Source: DATEBA01 sp035288045
GTDB taxonomy: Bacteria > Actinomycetota > UBA4738 > HRBIN12
Reading direction: 5' to 3'
Assembly (NCBI GenBank): GCA_035288045.1
Contig: DATEBA010000023.1
Span: 1-64,000 of the forward strand
DNA length: 64,000 nt
Below are positions 43,933 to 53,666 of the stretch, in pieces (the stretch's first letter is position 1; each line of letters starts with the position of its first letter). Under the pieces are notes generated by a model. That model was not told the origin of the DNA. It saw only the letters and a program-made list of their open reading frames with translations, and did no database searches. The position numbers were made by a program, and so were the translations under genes.

Positions 43933-45132
43933 CTAGGCCACTTCCAGCGCGGCGATCCCGGGGAGCGTCCTGCCCTCCAGGAACTCGAGCGAGGCGCCGC
44001 CACCGGTGGACAGGTGGTCGAAGGAGTCCTCGAGACCGAGCCTGCGCACCGCCGCGAGGCTGTCGCCTCCGCCCACGACGCTGAAGGCTCTCGATCCGGC
44101 GATCGCCATGGCCACGCCCCGGGTACCGGCGGAGAAGGGCTCGAGCTCGAACACCCCCATGGGGCCGTTCCATAGGATCGTTCCGGCGTCGGCGAGCGTC
44201 CGGGCGAACTCCTCCACGGTGCGCGGACCGACGTCCAGCGCCATCTCCCCCCTCGGCACGTCGTGAGCGGGGACCGTCCGCCGCGGCGAGTCGACCGACA
44301 TCTCCGCAGCCGCGATCGCGTCCTCTGGGAGCTGGATCAGCACGCCGCGCTCGCCCGCCCTGCGCTGTGCCGCCCTCACGTCGTCGAACCTCTCGGGCTC
44401 GCAGAGGGTGGCGCCCACCTCGCCGCCGCCGGCCGCGATGATCGTGAAGGCCATCGCGCCGCCGATCAGCAACGCGTCGACCCGCTCGACCAGCGACCCG
44501 ATGGTCGCGAGCTTATCGGAGACCTTGGCTCCGCCGAGGACGGCCATGTACGGCCTCTCCGGAGCGTCCCGGAGCTTCGACAGCACCTCTACCTCCCGGT
44601 GGAGCAGCCTGCCCGCAACAGCCCGCATGTCGTTGCCGCGGAACAGCTCCGGCAGCGCCGCGACCGAGGCGTGCGCGCGATGAGCCGCACCGAACGCGTC
44701 GTTCACGTAAGCGTCCGCGAGCACCGCGAGTCGCCTCGCGAAACCCGGGTCGTTCGCCTCCTCACCCGGGTCGAATCGGAGGTTCTCGAGGAGGACGACC
44801 TCGCCGGGCCCGATGTGCTCGCACACTGCCTCGACCTCGTCGCCTACCGTCTCGTCGAGCGCCATGACGTCGGCGACAAGCAGCTCCGAGAGCCGATCCG
44901 CCACCGGCGCTAGCCGCATCCCTTCCGCGACCCTGCCCCTCGGCCTCCCGAGATGCGAGGCGAGGATCAGCGAGGCTTCGCGCTCGAGGAGCTCGGTGAG
45001 AGTGGGGAGCGTCCGGCGGATGCGAAAGTCATCGGCGACGGCCCCCCCCTCGAGCGGGACGTTCAGGTCGGCGCGGACGAAGACCCGCTTCCCGGCGACG
45101 TCGCCGAGATCGTCGAGCGTGGGCAAGCTCAC
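43933..45132 (-). CDS. pgk: Phosphoglycerate kinase
   Basis: Pgk transfers phosphate between 1,3-bisphosphoglycerate and ADP. The 399-residue protein has FVRADLNVP, SHLGRPRG, ENLRFDPGEEAND, VLGGAKVSDK, and the C-terminal nucleotide segment VVGGGDSLAAV and STGGGASLEFLEG. The GTG at 45132 overlaps the gap stop by 4 bases (GTGA). Confidence 0.97.
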   Translation of the reverse strand: MSLPTLDDLGDVAGKRVFVRADLNVPLEGGAVADDFRIRRTLPTLTELLEREASLILASHLGRPRGRVAEGMRLAPVADRLSELLVADVMALDETVGDEVEAVCEHIGPGEVVLLENLRFDPGEEANDPGFARRLAVLADAYVNDAFGAAHRAHASVAALPELFRGNDMRAVAGRLLHREVEVLSKLRDAPERPYMAVLGGAKVSDKLATIGSLVERVDALLIGGAMAFTIIAAGGGEVGATLCEPERFDDVRAAQRRAGERGVLIQLPEDAIAAAEMSVDSPRRTVPAHDVPRGEMALDVGPRTVEEFARTLADAGTILWNGPMGVFELEPFSAGTRGVAMAIAGSRAFSVVGGGDSLAAVRRLGLEDSFDHLSTGGGASLEFLEGRTLPGIAALEVA

Positions 45133-46136
45133 AGCGAGGCGGCGACCATCTCGACCAGCTCGACGAGCCGGTTCGAGTATCCCCACTCGTTGTCGTACCA
45201 GCCGATCACCTTGACGAGGTTGCCGATGACCATCGTCGACTGGGCGTCGAACGTGCAGGACGCCGGGCTCCCGACGACGTCGCTCGACACGATAGGGTCC
45301 TCCGTGTAGACGAGGCGGCCACGCAGGCGCTCGGTGCCGGCCGCGACCTCGAACGCCCGGTTTATCTCCTCGGCCGTGACCTCGCGTCCGAGGATCGCGA
45401 CCAGGTCGGTGACCGAGCCGTCGGGCACCGGGACGCGCATGGCCGTGCCGTCCATCTTGCCCTTGAGCTGCGGGAGCGCCAGAGACGTCGCCTTGGCGGC
45501 TCCGGTCGAGGAGGGGACGATGTTGATCGCGGCCGCGCGAGCCCGGCGTAGGTCCTTGTGGGGCAGGTCGAGCAGGTTCTGGTCGTTCGTGTAGGCGTGG
45601 ATCGTGGTCATCAGCGCGCGGTCGATCCCGAACGAGTCCTCGAGCACCTTCGCCAGCGGCACGACGCAGTTCGTGGTGCAGGAGGCGTTCGAGATTATGT
45701 TGTGGGCTGCGGGATCGTAGCCGTCCTCGTTCACCCCCATCACGATCGTGATGTCCTCGCCCTTCGCGGGCGCGCTGATGATGACCTTCTCGGCGCCGGC
45801 GGCGATGTGCGCCTCGGCCTTCTCCCGATCGGTAAACAGCCCCGTCGACTCCAGGATGATCTGGGCGCCGAGCTCCTTCCAGGGGAGATCGGCCGGGTTG
45901 CGCTCGGCCAGGACCTTGAACGCCTTGCCGTCGACCGAGATGCCTTCGTCGGTTACTCGGATGTCCGCGTCGAGGACACCCAGGACGGAGTCGTACTTCA
46001 GCAGGTGGGCGAGGGTCTTCGAATCGGTGATGTCGTTCACCGCGACGAAGTCGAAGTCGGCGCGGGTCTTCCTAGCGGCCCGGAGGAAGTTGCGTCCGAT
46101 GCGACCGAAACCGTTGATGCCGATCTTGACGCTCAT
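45129..46136 (-). CDS. gap: Glyceraldehyde-3-phosphate dehydrogenase, type I
   Basis: Gap oxidises glyceraldehyde 3-phosphate with NAD. The 335-residue protein has INGFGRIGR at the Rossmann fold, the catalytic SNASCTTNC (C153), HAYTNDQ, and VSSDVVGSPASCTFDA. It heads gap-pgk-tpiA-apgM, with an AGGAGG site before the ATG. In many actinobacteria yvcK and whiA lie between rapZ and gap; here only 64 bases separate them. Confidence 0.97.
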   Translation of the reverse strand: MSVKIGINGFGRIGRNFLRAARKTRADFDFVAVNDITDSKTLAHLLKYDSVLGVLDADIRVTDEGISVDGKAFKVLAERNPADLPWKELGAQIILESTGLFTDREKAEAHIAAGAEKVIISAPAKGEDITIVMGVNEDGYDPAAHNIISNASCTTNCVVPLAKVLEDSFGIDRALMTTIHAYTNDQNLLDLPHKDLRRARAAAINIVPSSTGAAKATSLALPQLKGKMDGTAMRVPVPDGSVTDLVAILGREVTAEEINRAFEVAAGTERLRGRLVYTEDPIVSSDVVGSPASCTFDAQSTMVIGNLVKVIGWYDNEWGYSNRLVELVEMVAASL

Positions 46137-46200
46137 TTCTCCTCCTAGGGGTGAGGCCCGGGCGCTCCCATCCTAGCGAGCGCCGCTGCGGGCGTCCGGC

Positions 46201-47124
46201 CTAGCGGTCCAGGTCGCGGTGATCCACGCCGACGGGGTAGCCGCGGTCCTTCAGGAACCGCGCCAACTCGTCCACGACGACGATAGAGCGATGTCGCCCG
46301 CCGGTGCAGCCGACGGCGATCGTGAGGTAGGACTTCCCCTCGGAGACGTACGCCGGCACGAGCAGCTCCAGCAAGGACTCGAGACGCGACATGAACTCCC
46401 AGTACAGATCCTGGCCCGTCACGAACTTCCGCACGCGCTCGTCGCTCCCGGGGAGCGGCCGTAGGTCCTCGATCCAGTGCGGGTTCGGCAGGAACCGGAC
46501 GTCCAGCACCAGGTCGGCGTCCCGCGGGGTGCCGAACTTGAACCCGAACGACACGAGCGAGACCTGGATGCTCTCCTCCGGAGGAGCCTCCGCGAAGGCC
46601 TCGCGGATCCGGTCCCTGAGCTCGTGCGGTGTCAGCCCGGACGTGTCCACGATCAGGTCGGCCTCGCCGCGGAGGCTCTCCATCATCAGCCGCTCGCGGC
46701 GGATGCCCTCCACCACGCGGTCGGCGGGGGCGAGCGGGTGCCTGCGACGTGTGGCCTCGTACCGGTTCACGAGATCGACGTCCGCCGCCTCCAGGTACAG
46801 GATCCGGTAGGCGATGTGGAGCTTCTTCAGCTCCTCCAGCGCCTTCGAGAGTTCGCCGAAGAACACGCCTCCCCTAGCGTCTACCACGATCGCGACGCGG
46901 TGCGGACCGCCGGGGCCGGCGGCGAGCTCCGCCATCTTCGACAGCAGCGCCGGCGGAAGATTGTCGACGACGAAGTAGCCGAGGTCCTCCAGACACCGGG
47001 CCGCCTCCGAGCGGCCGGCGCCCGAAAGGCCGGTGATTATCGTGAAGCCCGGACCTCCGCGGGCGGCGGCCACGACTTCCCTCGTCCTACCCTTCGCCCG
47101 GCCCGCGCGCGCCGGCTCCGCCAT
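46201..47124 (-). CDS. rapZ: RapZ/YvcJ-family nucleotide-binding protein
   Basis: The 307-residue protein has a P-loop GLSGAGRS (32-39, Arg in the Lys position as usual for actinobacteria), FVVDNLPP, and the conserved C-terminal domain with FGTPRDADLVLDVRFLPNP and VGCTGGRHRS. RapZ in E. coli controls GlmZ/GlmY small RNAs; in Gram-positives it is a GTP/ATP-binding protein of unclear role. The ATG overlaps the uvrC stop by 1 base (TGATG). Confidence 0.93.
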   Translation of the reverse strand: MAEPARAGRAKGRTREVVAAARGGPGFTIITGLSGAGRSEAARCLEDLGYFVVDNLPPALLSKMAELAAGPGGPHRVAIVVDARGGVFFGELSKALEELKKLHIAYRILYLEAADVDLVNRYEATRRRHPLAPADRVVEGIRRERLMMESLRGEADLIVDTSGLTPHELRDRIREAFAEAPPEESIQVSLVSFGFKFGTPRDADLVLDVRFLPNPHWIEDLRPLPGSDERVRKFVTGQDLYWEFMSRLESLLELLVPAYVSEGKSYLTIAVGCTGGRHRSIVVVDELARFLKDRGYPVGVDHRDLDR

Positions 47125-48995
47125 CAGGCGCTCGCCCTCCCCTCGACACGATGGACCCGATCGTAGACGGCGCGGGCGAGCTCGGGGCCGAATCCGGGCG
47201 TAGCTTCGATCTCTCCGAGCGAAGCCCGGCGCAGCTCGGCAAGCGACCCGAATCTCCGCAGGAGAGTCCTCTTCCTCGCCGGACCGACGCCAGGGACGTC
47301 GTCCAGCGGGGAGGCCAGCGCGCGGCGAGCCCGCTTCTTCCGGTGGTACGCGATGGCGAACCGATGAGCCTCGTCGCGGAGGTGCTGGAGGACGAAGAGG
47401 GCCTCCGAGCCCCGCGGGATCCGCAGAGGGTCGGGACGGCCGGGGAGATAGACCTCCTCGAGGCGCTTCGCGAGCCCGACGGCGGGCAGCTCGAGTCCAT
47501 GCTGCGCCAATGCCCTTGACGCCGCGCCGAGCTGCCCGCGGCCACCGTCCACGACGATCAGCGAGGGTGGGTAGGCGAACCGCCGGCGCCCTGGTTCCTC
47601 GTCCTCGCCCTCGGCCAGCTTGGCGAACCTTCGCCGGAGCATCTCCCCCATACTGGCGAAGTCGTCCTGGCCGGGTACGCCCTTGATCTCGAACCGCCGG
47701 TAGTCCGAGCGCTTCGGAATCCCGTCCTCGAACACCACCATCGAGCCGACCGTGTCCGTGGGGCCGAGGTTCGAGACGTCGTAGCACTCGATCCGGAGGG
47801 GCGCCTGTGGCAGGCCGAGCTCGTTCGCGAGCTCCGCCAGCGCCCGGGAGCGTGCGCCGAAGTCGGAGGCGCGGCGGAGCTTGTGCCGCCTGAAGGCCTC
47901 CTCGGCGTTCCTGGTCGCGGTTTCGAGCAGGCGTCGCTTGGCGCCCCGCTCAGGAACGCCGAGCGATACCTTTCCGCCACGCCGCTCCGAGAGCCACCTC
48001 TCGAGCACCGCCCGGTCCTCCGGCATCACCGGTACGAGGAAGCGGGGCGGCACCTCCGCGTCCTCACGCTCCATCGCGAGCTCGCGGATGAAGGAGGCGA
48101 GCAGGGCGGGCGGGTCGAGGTGCTCCACCTCGTCCACGACCCAGCCCTTCTGGCCCGTCACCCGGCCGCGCCTGACGAAGAAGACCTGGAACGCGGCCTC
48201 GAGATCATCCTCGACCAGACCGACGACGTCGAGGTCCTCCGGCTGCGTGAGGACCATCTCCTGGCTCTCCATAGCGCGCCGAGCGGCGGTGAGCTGGTCG
48301 CGGAGCTTGGCAGCCAGCTCGAACTCGCGGCGCTCGGCGGCCTGCCGCATCTCGTTTTGAAGCCGCGCGAGGACGGGTCGCTCGTTCCCGGCCAGGAAGT
48401 CCTCCAGCGCCGCGACGTGGGCGCGGTAGGAGTCCTCGGTCACGCCTGTCGTCTCGGGCACGCACGGACCCGCGCACCGGCCGATGTCGTAGTAGAGGCA
48501 CGGCCGTCGCGCGCGGGCTCGCTGGTCGAAGAACGAGTTGGAGCAGGTGCGGACCGGGAAGACTCGGGTGAGCGCGTCGAGCGTGTCCCGGATCGCGTAC
48601 GCGTGCCCGAACGGGCCGAAGTACCGCGCGCCCTTCCTCTTGCGTCCGCGGAGAACCTGCGCCCGCGGCCACCGCTCCCCGACCGTGATGGCGAGGTATG
48701 GGTAGGACTTGTCGTCCTTGTACCGGATGTTGAAGCGCGGCCGGTGCTCCTTGATCAGGTTGTACTCGAGCATCAGGGCGTCGACCTCGCCTGAGGCCAC
48801 GATCCACTCGACGGACTCGGCGGCGGCGAGCATGGCCTCGGTCCGGGCGTGCTGGGGTTTGGCCCAGTAGGTCGAGACGCGCTTGCGGAGCGAGCGCGCC
48901 TTGCCGACGTAGATCACGCGCCCGTCGCCGTCGCGGAAGAGGTAGGCGCCGGGCTCGTCGGGGATCGATGATCCTTCAGGCCGCGGAGCGCTCAC
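47124..48995 (-). CDS. uvrC: UvrABC system protein C
   Basis: UvrC makes the two incisions of nucleotide excision repair. The 623-residue protein has the GIY-YIG nuclease domain (PGAYLFRDGDGRVIYVGKA, 16-33), the CLYYDIGRCAGPC cysteine motif, the UVR domain (FELAAKLRDQL), the RNase H-like endonuclease domain (IECYDVSNLGPTDTVGSMVVF) and C-terminal helix-hairpin-helix repeats (VPGVGPARKRTLLRRFGS). I chose GTG 48995: TACAAT lies 6 bases upstream, giving a leaderless start as for uvrA and uvrB. Confidence 0.95.
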   Translation of the reverse strand: MSAPRPEGSSIPDEPGAYLFRDGDGRVIYVGKARSLRKRVSTYWAKPQHARTEAMLAAAESVEWIVASGEVDALMLEYNLIKEHRPRFNIRYKDDKSYPYLAITVGERWPRAQVLRGRKRKGARYFGPFGHAYAIRDTLDALTRVFPVRTCSNSFFDQRARARRPCLYYDIGRCAGPCVPETTGVTEDSYRAHVAALEDFLAGNERPVLARLQNEMRQAAERREFELAAKLRDQLTAARRAMESQEMVLTQPEDLDVVGLVEDDLEAAFQVFFVRRGRVTGQKGWVVDEVEHLDPPALLASFIRELAMEREDAEVPPRFLVPVMPEDRAVLERWLSERRGGKVSLGVPERGAKRRLLETATRNAEEAFRRHKLRRASDFGARSRALAELANELGLPQAPLRIECYDVSNLGPTDTVGSMVVFEDGIPKRSDYRRFEIKGVPGQDDFASMGEMLRRRFAKLAEGEDEEPGRRRFAYPPSLIVVDGGRGQLGAASRALAQHGLELPAVGLAKRLEEVYLPGRPDPLRIPRGSEALFVLQHLRDEAHRFAIAYHRKKRARRALASPLDDVPGVGPARKRTLLRRFGSLAELRRASLGEIEATPGFGPELARAVYDRVHRVEGRASA

Positions 48996-49001
48996 GCGGC
49001 C

Positions 49002-49024
49002 ATTGTAGGAGAGGGCACCCGCCG
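49002..49024 (-). promoter_or_regulatory. uvrC promoter with TACAAT -10
   Basis: TACAAT (49007-49002) is 6 bases before the uvrC GTG. Eight bases further upstream lies CGGCGGGTG (49024-49016), which matches 5 of 9 positions of the mycobacterial RecA-NDp element TTGTCRGTG but lacks the TGTC core present at uvrA and uvrB. Confidence 0.5.
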
Positions 49025-49035
49025 GGGCGGGGTAC

Positions 49036-50724
49036 CTACTTGGTCTTCGCAACGGCCGAGACGAAGGTGCCGGTCATCGTCGTCGGGTGCACGTCGCAGC
49101 GGAAGAAGAAGACCCCCTCGTCAAGGGCCTTTACCTCGTAATCGATCGAGTCGGGGCCGGCTATCAGCTCACCGACGAAGAGCTTCGCCGCGGCGGGATC
49201 GGCCAGCGGATCGGTCTCGTGGATCGCCACGTTGTGCTGGACGCCGGCATCCTGGTTGTCGAAGCCGATCGTGAGGTCCTCGCCGGCCGGCGCCGCCAGG
49301 CAGTCGGTGTCGAAGCCCGACACGGCCGCGCCGGCAGGGGCGACGATCTCGAGCTCGGTTCCCTCGGGCTCGCACGCCGCCGCCGGAGGCCCCGTCGGCA
49401 GCGCCGCGGTCTCGGTCCCCGGCCCGCCCGTCGGGCTCGGCATCGCGAGCGCCAGGCCCTCCGTGTCGCCCAGGGCTCCGAGCAGCAGGTCGCCGTTCTC
49501 TCGGTCGTACCAAGCGAGGTAGACGGTCGAGCCGTCGGGCGCGACGCCCACCGCGGGCGAGTCGCCGCCCTCGGTCCCCTGGGTCTGGACCGGGGCGAAC
49601 GACGAACCGCTCCCCGATGCCAGCCCGATCGCTTCCGACGCCCGGTCGTACCAGGCCACGTACTCCGTTCCCTGATCGTCCACGGTAACGCTCGTCGTAG
49701 CCGTACCAGTGCCCTCGCCCTCACCGAGCGTGGCGGCGGTGCCGACGAACCACCCGCCCCCCGAGGAGGAAGCGACGTGTACCTCGCTCCCCCCGGCCGC
49801 GAAGTAGGCGACGTGCGCGTTCCCGTCGCCGTCGACGGCCATCGAGAGCCCGGCGCCTCCTCCTCCCGTCTCGACCGGCGCGGTGCTCCAGGAGTCCTTG
49901 GGGCCGAGCCTGGCGAACATCGGGCTTCCCGCCGCGGTGTCGACGTAGGCGACGAACGGCTCGCCGGCCGCGTCGAATCCCACCGCGGTTCGATCGGGCT
50001 GAGGGCAGCTCGAGCACCGGGCGATCTCGGCCACGCTGGCGCTCTCCCAGCCCTTCTCGCCTGGCCTTGCCAGCGTCACCGCCTGGGACTCCCCCTCGTT
50101 CAGGGTGTAGGCGACCGCTGGGCTCCCGGACCCATCGACCGCGATCCCCGGCGCGCCCAGAGGTCCGGCTGTCGTGAGCGGCTCTTGCAGCACAACGACC
50201 TGCTCCACGGCGAAGGAGCCGCCCGCGTTCGTCCCGTACCAGAGGCCGGTGTCTGCAGCCCACGCCACGTGAAGCTTCCCCTGGTCGTCGACCGCGACCG
50301 CCGTGCCGTTCACGTTGGTCGGGGTCGCGGTCGCGAGCTCCTCTAGGATCTGTGGCCCGAAGGCGACCTCCACGTTGGCGATCTCCTCAAGCATCGCGGC
50401 GGCGCCGCGGGTCCAGATCCCGCCGGAGATAGTTGCCACGGACACCGCAGGCAGGGAGGGCGCCCCTATCGGTCGCTGCACCGGGAGCTCTCCGGCCTCG
50501 AGCTCCTTCACGAACGAGAACGACACGACGTAAGGGATCCCGTTGGAGTCGATCGCGATCGACGGGTCGGCGCCCGCATCGTCCAGGAACTCGACTACTA
50601 GGGGGACGAACCGACGCCCGTCGCCGAGGTCCACCTCGGAGGCCGTTGGTTGCGCGCAAGCCGCAGCGATGACGCCTAGCGAGCAGACGAGGACGAGCGC
50701 TCTCCTGGACAAGACGGGGCGCAT
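49036..50724 (-). CDS. Beta-propeller-like lipoprotein with C-terminal cupredoxin domain
   Basis: The 562-residue protein has a lipoprotein signal (AAAC, C23). A long repeat region follows (about 60-430) with elements such as VAVDDQGKLHVAWAADTG and VGVAPDGSTVYLAWYDREN, typical of beta-propeller blades. The C-terminal domain (about 470-562) has type 1 copper ligands H497, C543, H546 and M550 in QHNVAIH and FRCDVHPTTM. It may be an extracytoplasmic copper or electron-transfer protein. It ends 40 bases before uvrC. Confidence 0.8.
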   Translation of the reverse strand: MRPVLSRRALVLVCSLGVIAAACAQPTASEVDLGDGRRFVPLVVEFLDDAGADPSIAIDSNGIPYVVSFSFVKELEAGELPVQRPIGAPSLPAVSVATISGGIWTRGAAAMLEEIANVEVAFGPQILEELATATPTNVNGTAVAVDDQGKLHVAWAADTGLWYGTNAGGSFAVEQVVVLQEPLTTAGPLGAPGIAVDGSGSPAVAYTLNEGESQAVTLARPGEKGWESASVAEIARCSSCPQPDRTAVGFDAAGEPFVAYVDTAAGSPMFARLGPKDSWSTAPVETGGGGAGLSMAVDGDGNAHVAYFAAGGSEVHVASSSGGGWFVGTAATLGEGEGTGTATTSVTVDDQGTEYVAWYDRASEAIGLASGSGSSFAPVQTQGTEGGDSPAVGVAPDGSTVYLAWYDRENGDLLLGALGDTEGLALAMPSPTGGPGTETAALPTGPPAAACEPEGTELEIVAPAGAAVSGFDTDCLAAPAGEDLTIGFDNQDAGVQHNVAIHETDPLADPAAAKLFVGELIAGPDSIDYEVKALDEGVFFFRCDVHPTTMTGTFVSAVAKTK

Positions 50725-50737
50725 ATTAGCAAGCCTT

Positions 50738-53620
50738 CTAGGCGGGCGAGCCGCCTCCGCCGCGAGCAGAGACCGCGACGCGGGGCGCCCGCGGTGTCCC
50801 AAGGACCTCCGCCAGAAACCGCCCCGTGTGGGACCCCGGGTGCGTGGCCACCTCCTCCGGCGGACCCGCCACGACGACCTCGCCGCCCGCCGCTCCCCCC
50901 TCGGGCCCGAGGTCGACGATCCAGTCCGCCGTCTTCACGACGTCCAGGTTGTGCTCGATCACGACCACCGTGTTGCCGCTCGAAACCAGGCGCTGAAGGA
51001 CCGCGAGGAGCTTGCGGATGTCCTCGAAGTGCAGGCCGGTCGTCGGCTCGTCGAGCGCATAGAGCGTGTTCCCCGTGGCCCGCTTGTGCAGCTCCGAGCC
51101 GAGCTTGATGCGCTGCGCCTCGCCGCCGGACAGCGTCGGCGCCGGCTGCCCGAGTTTGATGTAGCCGAGCCCCACGTCGGATAGCGTCTGAAGGTAGCGA
51201 GCCAGGATCGGGATGTTCCGGAAGAACTCAAGCCCCTCGTCCACGCTCATCTCCAGGACGTCCGCGATCGAGCGGCCCTTGTACCTCACCTCGAGCGTCT
51301 CGCGATTGTACCGCCTCCCCTTGCAGACCTCGCAGGTCACGTACACGTCGGGAAGGAAGTGCATCTCGATCTTGATCTGGCCGTCGCCGGCGCAGTTCTC
51401 ACACCGCCCCCCGCGAACGTTGAACGAGAACCGCCCGGGCTGGTAGCCGCGCACGCGCGCCTCCGGCGTCTGCGCGAACAGCTTCCGGACGTGATCGAAC
51501 ATGCCGGTGTAGGTCGCGGGGTTCGACCGCGGCGTTCGTCCTATCGGCGACTGATCGATGTCGATCACCTTGTCGATCTGCTCCCAGCCGACGAGGCGCT
51601 TGTGCTTGCCGGGCAGCATGCGGGACCGATAGACCTTCTGGTTGAGTGCCCGCAACAGAACGTCCTGGACCAGGGTCGACTTCCCAGAGCCCGATACACC
51701 GGTCACGCACACGAACAAGCCCAGCGGGATCTGGATCGTCACGTCTTTCAGGTTGTGCTCGCGGGCGCTCTCGAGTCGAAGCGTGCGTTCCCCGGGGACG
51801 CGGCGGACCTCGGGAACCGGGATCGAGCGACGCCCGGATAGATAGGCACCGGTCAACGAGCCCTCCTCGTCGAGAAGGCCCTTCAGCGGCCCTGAGTAGA
51901 CGATCTCCCCCCCGTGCTCTCCGGCGCCGGGGCCGATGTCGACGACGTGATCCGACGCCTCGATCGTAGCTTCGTCGTGCTCGACGACGATCAGCGTGTT
52001 CCCGAGGTCACGGAGACGCAGCAGGGTGTCGATGAGCCGCCGGTTGTCGCGCTGGTGCAACCCGATCGATGGCTCGTCGAGGATGTAGAGCACTCCGACT
52101 AGGCCGCTGCCTATCTGCGTCGCTAGCCGGATCCGCTGCGCCTCGCCGCCGGCGAGCGTCGCCGACGCGCGGTCGAGCGAGAGGTAGTCGAGGCCGACGT
52201 CGACCAGGAAGCCGAGCCGGGCGCGGATCTCCCTTAGGAGCCGCTCGGCGATCATCCGCTCGCGGTCCGAGAGCTCGACCGCGTCGATGAAGTCGAGCGT
52301 GTCGCGTATCGACTTCGTGGTGAGCTGCCATATAGTGATCCCGCCGACGGTCACTGCCAGGCTCTCCGGCCGGAGACGCGCGCCCTTGCAAGAGCGGCAG
52401 GGAACCTCCCGCATGAACTGCTCGAGGCGCTCGCGCTGCGTGTCGGAATCGGTCTCTGCGTGCCGCCGCTCCACGTTCGGGAGCAGGCCTTCGTAGGCGG
52501 TCCAGTACGACCGGAGCCGCCCGTATCGGTTCCGATACCTGACGTAGATCTCCTCGTCGGAGCCGTAGAGGATCACGTCCCGCGCCTTCTTCGCTAGCTT
52601 CTTCCACGGCGTGCTCACACCGAACCCATGCGCATCGGCGACGGCCTCGAGCACGCGGTCCCAGTACTCGAGGCGCGAGCCTCCCCAGGGCGCGAGCGCT
52701 CCCTCGGAGATCGAAAGGTCCGGATCCGGCACTACGAGCTCGGCGTCGACCTCGAGGCGGATGCCGAGCCCGTCGCACGTCTGGCAGGCGCCGTAGGGCG
52801 AGTTGAACGAGAAGTTCCGCGGCTGGAGCTCGTCGAAGGAGATGCCGCAATGCGTGCACGCGAGGTTCTGCGAGAAGCTCTGGACCTCCTCGTGCCCGTC
52901 GGTCCGCACCGCGACGGCAGCGATGCCCTCGGCGAGCTGGAGCGCGGTCTCGATCGAGTCGGCCACCCGCCGGCGGATGTCCGGCTTGGCGACGAGCCGG
53001 TCGACGACCACCTCGATCGTGTGCTTGTAGTGGCGTTCCAGGCGGATCGACTCGGATAGGTCGCGGACGTCGCCGTCGATCCGGGCGCGGACGAACCCCT
53101 TGCGCGCCAGGTCGCCGAGGAGCTTCTCGTACTCGCCCTTGCGACCCCGGACGACCGGCGCGAGCACCTGGAACCTCGTGCCCTCCGGCAGCTGGAGCAC
53201 CTGGTCGACGATCTGCTCCGGGGTCTGCCGGCCGATCGGGCGACCGCACTTCGGACAGTGTGGGTGGCCGATCCGCGCGAACAGCACCCGCAGGTAGTCG
53301 TAGATCTCGGTGATCGTCCCGACGGTCGACCTTGGGTTCTTGGAGGTCGACTTCTGGTCGATCGAGATCGCCGGCGATAGCCCCTCGATGAAGTCGACGT
53401 CCGGCTTCTCCATCTGCCCGAGGAACTGGCGGGCGTAGGCGGAGAGCGACTCCACGTAGCGCCGCTGACCCTCCGCGTAGATCGTGTCGAAGGCGAGCGA
53501 GCTCTTGCCCGAGCCGGAGAGGCCCGTGAACACGATCAGCCTGTCCCGGGGAAGCTCGAGCGTGATGTTCCTCAGGTTGTGCTCACGGGCGCCGTGGATG
53601 ATTAGCTTCTCGGTGCCCAC
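50738..53620 (-). CDS. uvrA: UvrABC system protein A
   Basis: UvrA is the ATPase dimer that finds DNA lesions and loads UvrB. The 960-residue protein has two ABC modules (first Walker A GLSGSGKS, 33-40; second GVSGSGKS), two zinc modules (CPKCGRPIG, and CEVCKGRRY with CENCAGDG), and signatures LAGGEAQRI and LSGGEAQRI. I chose the GTG at 53620: TACAAT ends 7 bases upstream. The ATG at 53629 lies within that hexamer and would add only three residues. It diverges from chrA. Confidence 0.96.
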   Translation of the reverse strand: MGTEKLIIHGAREHNLRNITLELPRDRLIVFTGLSGSGKSSLAFDTIYAEGQRRYVESLSAYARQFLGQMEKPDVDFIEGLSPAISIDQKSTSKNPRSTVGTITEIYDYLRVLFARIGHPHCPKCGRPIGRQTPEQIVDQVLQLPEGTRFQVLAPVVRGRKGEYEKLLGDLARKGFVRARIDGDVRDLSESIRLERHYKHTIEVVVDRLVAKPDIRRRVADSIETALQLAEGIAAVAVRTDGHEEVQSFSQNLACTHCGISFDELQPRNFSFNSPYGACQTCDGLGIRLEVDAELVVPDPDLSISEGALAPWGGSRLEYWDRVLEAVADAHGFGVSTPWKKLAKKARDVILYGSDEEIYVRYRNRYGRLRSYWTAYEGLLPNVERRHAETDSDTQRERLEQFMREVPCRSCKGARLRPESLAVTVGGITIWQLTTKSIRDTLDFIDAVELSDRERMIAERLLREIRARLGFLVDVGLDYLSLDRASATLAGGEAQRIRLATQIGSGLVGVLYILDEPSIGLHQRDNRRLIDTLLRLRDLGNTLIVVEHDEATIEASDHVVDIGPGAGEHGGEIVYSGPLKGLLDEEGSLTGAYLSGRRSIPVPEVRRVPGERTLRLESAREHNLKDVTIQIPLGLFVCVTGVSGSGKSTLVQDVLLRALNQKVYRSRMLPGKHKRLVGWEQIDKVIDIDQSPIGRTPRSNPATYTGMFDHVRKLFAQTPEARVRGYQPGRFSFNVRGGRCENCAGDGQIKIEMHFLPDVYVTCEVCKGRRYNRETLEVRYKGRSIADVLEMSVDEGLEFFRNIPILARYLQTLSDVGLGYIKLGQPAPTLSGGEAQRIKLGSELHKRATGNTLYALDEPTTGLHFEDIRKLLAVLQRLVSSGNTVVVIEHNLDVVKTADWIVDLGPEGGAAGGEVVVAGPPEEVATHPGSHTGRFLAEVLGTPRAPRVAVSARGGGGSPA

Positions 53621-53627
53621 GGCGGGC

Positions 53628-53650
53628 ATTGTAGTGCGGGTCCCAGACAG
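53628..53650 (-). promoter_or_regulatory. uvrA promoter: TACAAT -10 with PafBC-like -26 element
   Basis: CTGTCTGGG (53650-53642), 8 bases, TACAAT (53633-53628), 7 bases, GTG. The mycobacterial PafBC-dependent (RecA-NDp) consensus is TTGTCRGTG-N8-TANNNT; 6 of 9 positions match, including TGTC, and the spacing is exact. Confidence 0.55.
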
Positions 53651-53666
53651 GACTTCCTCGGGTCGC

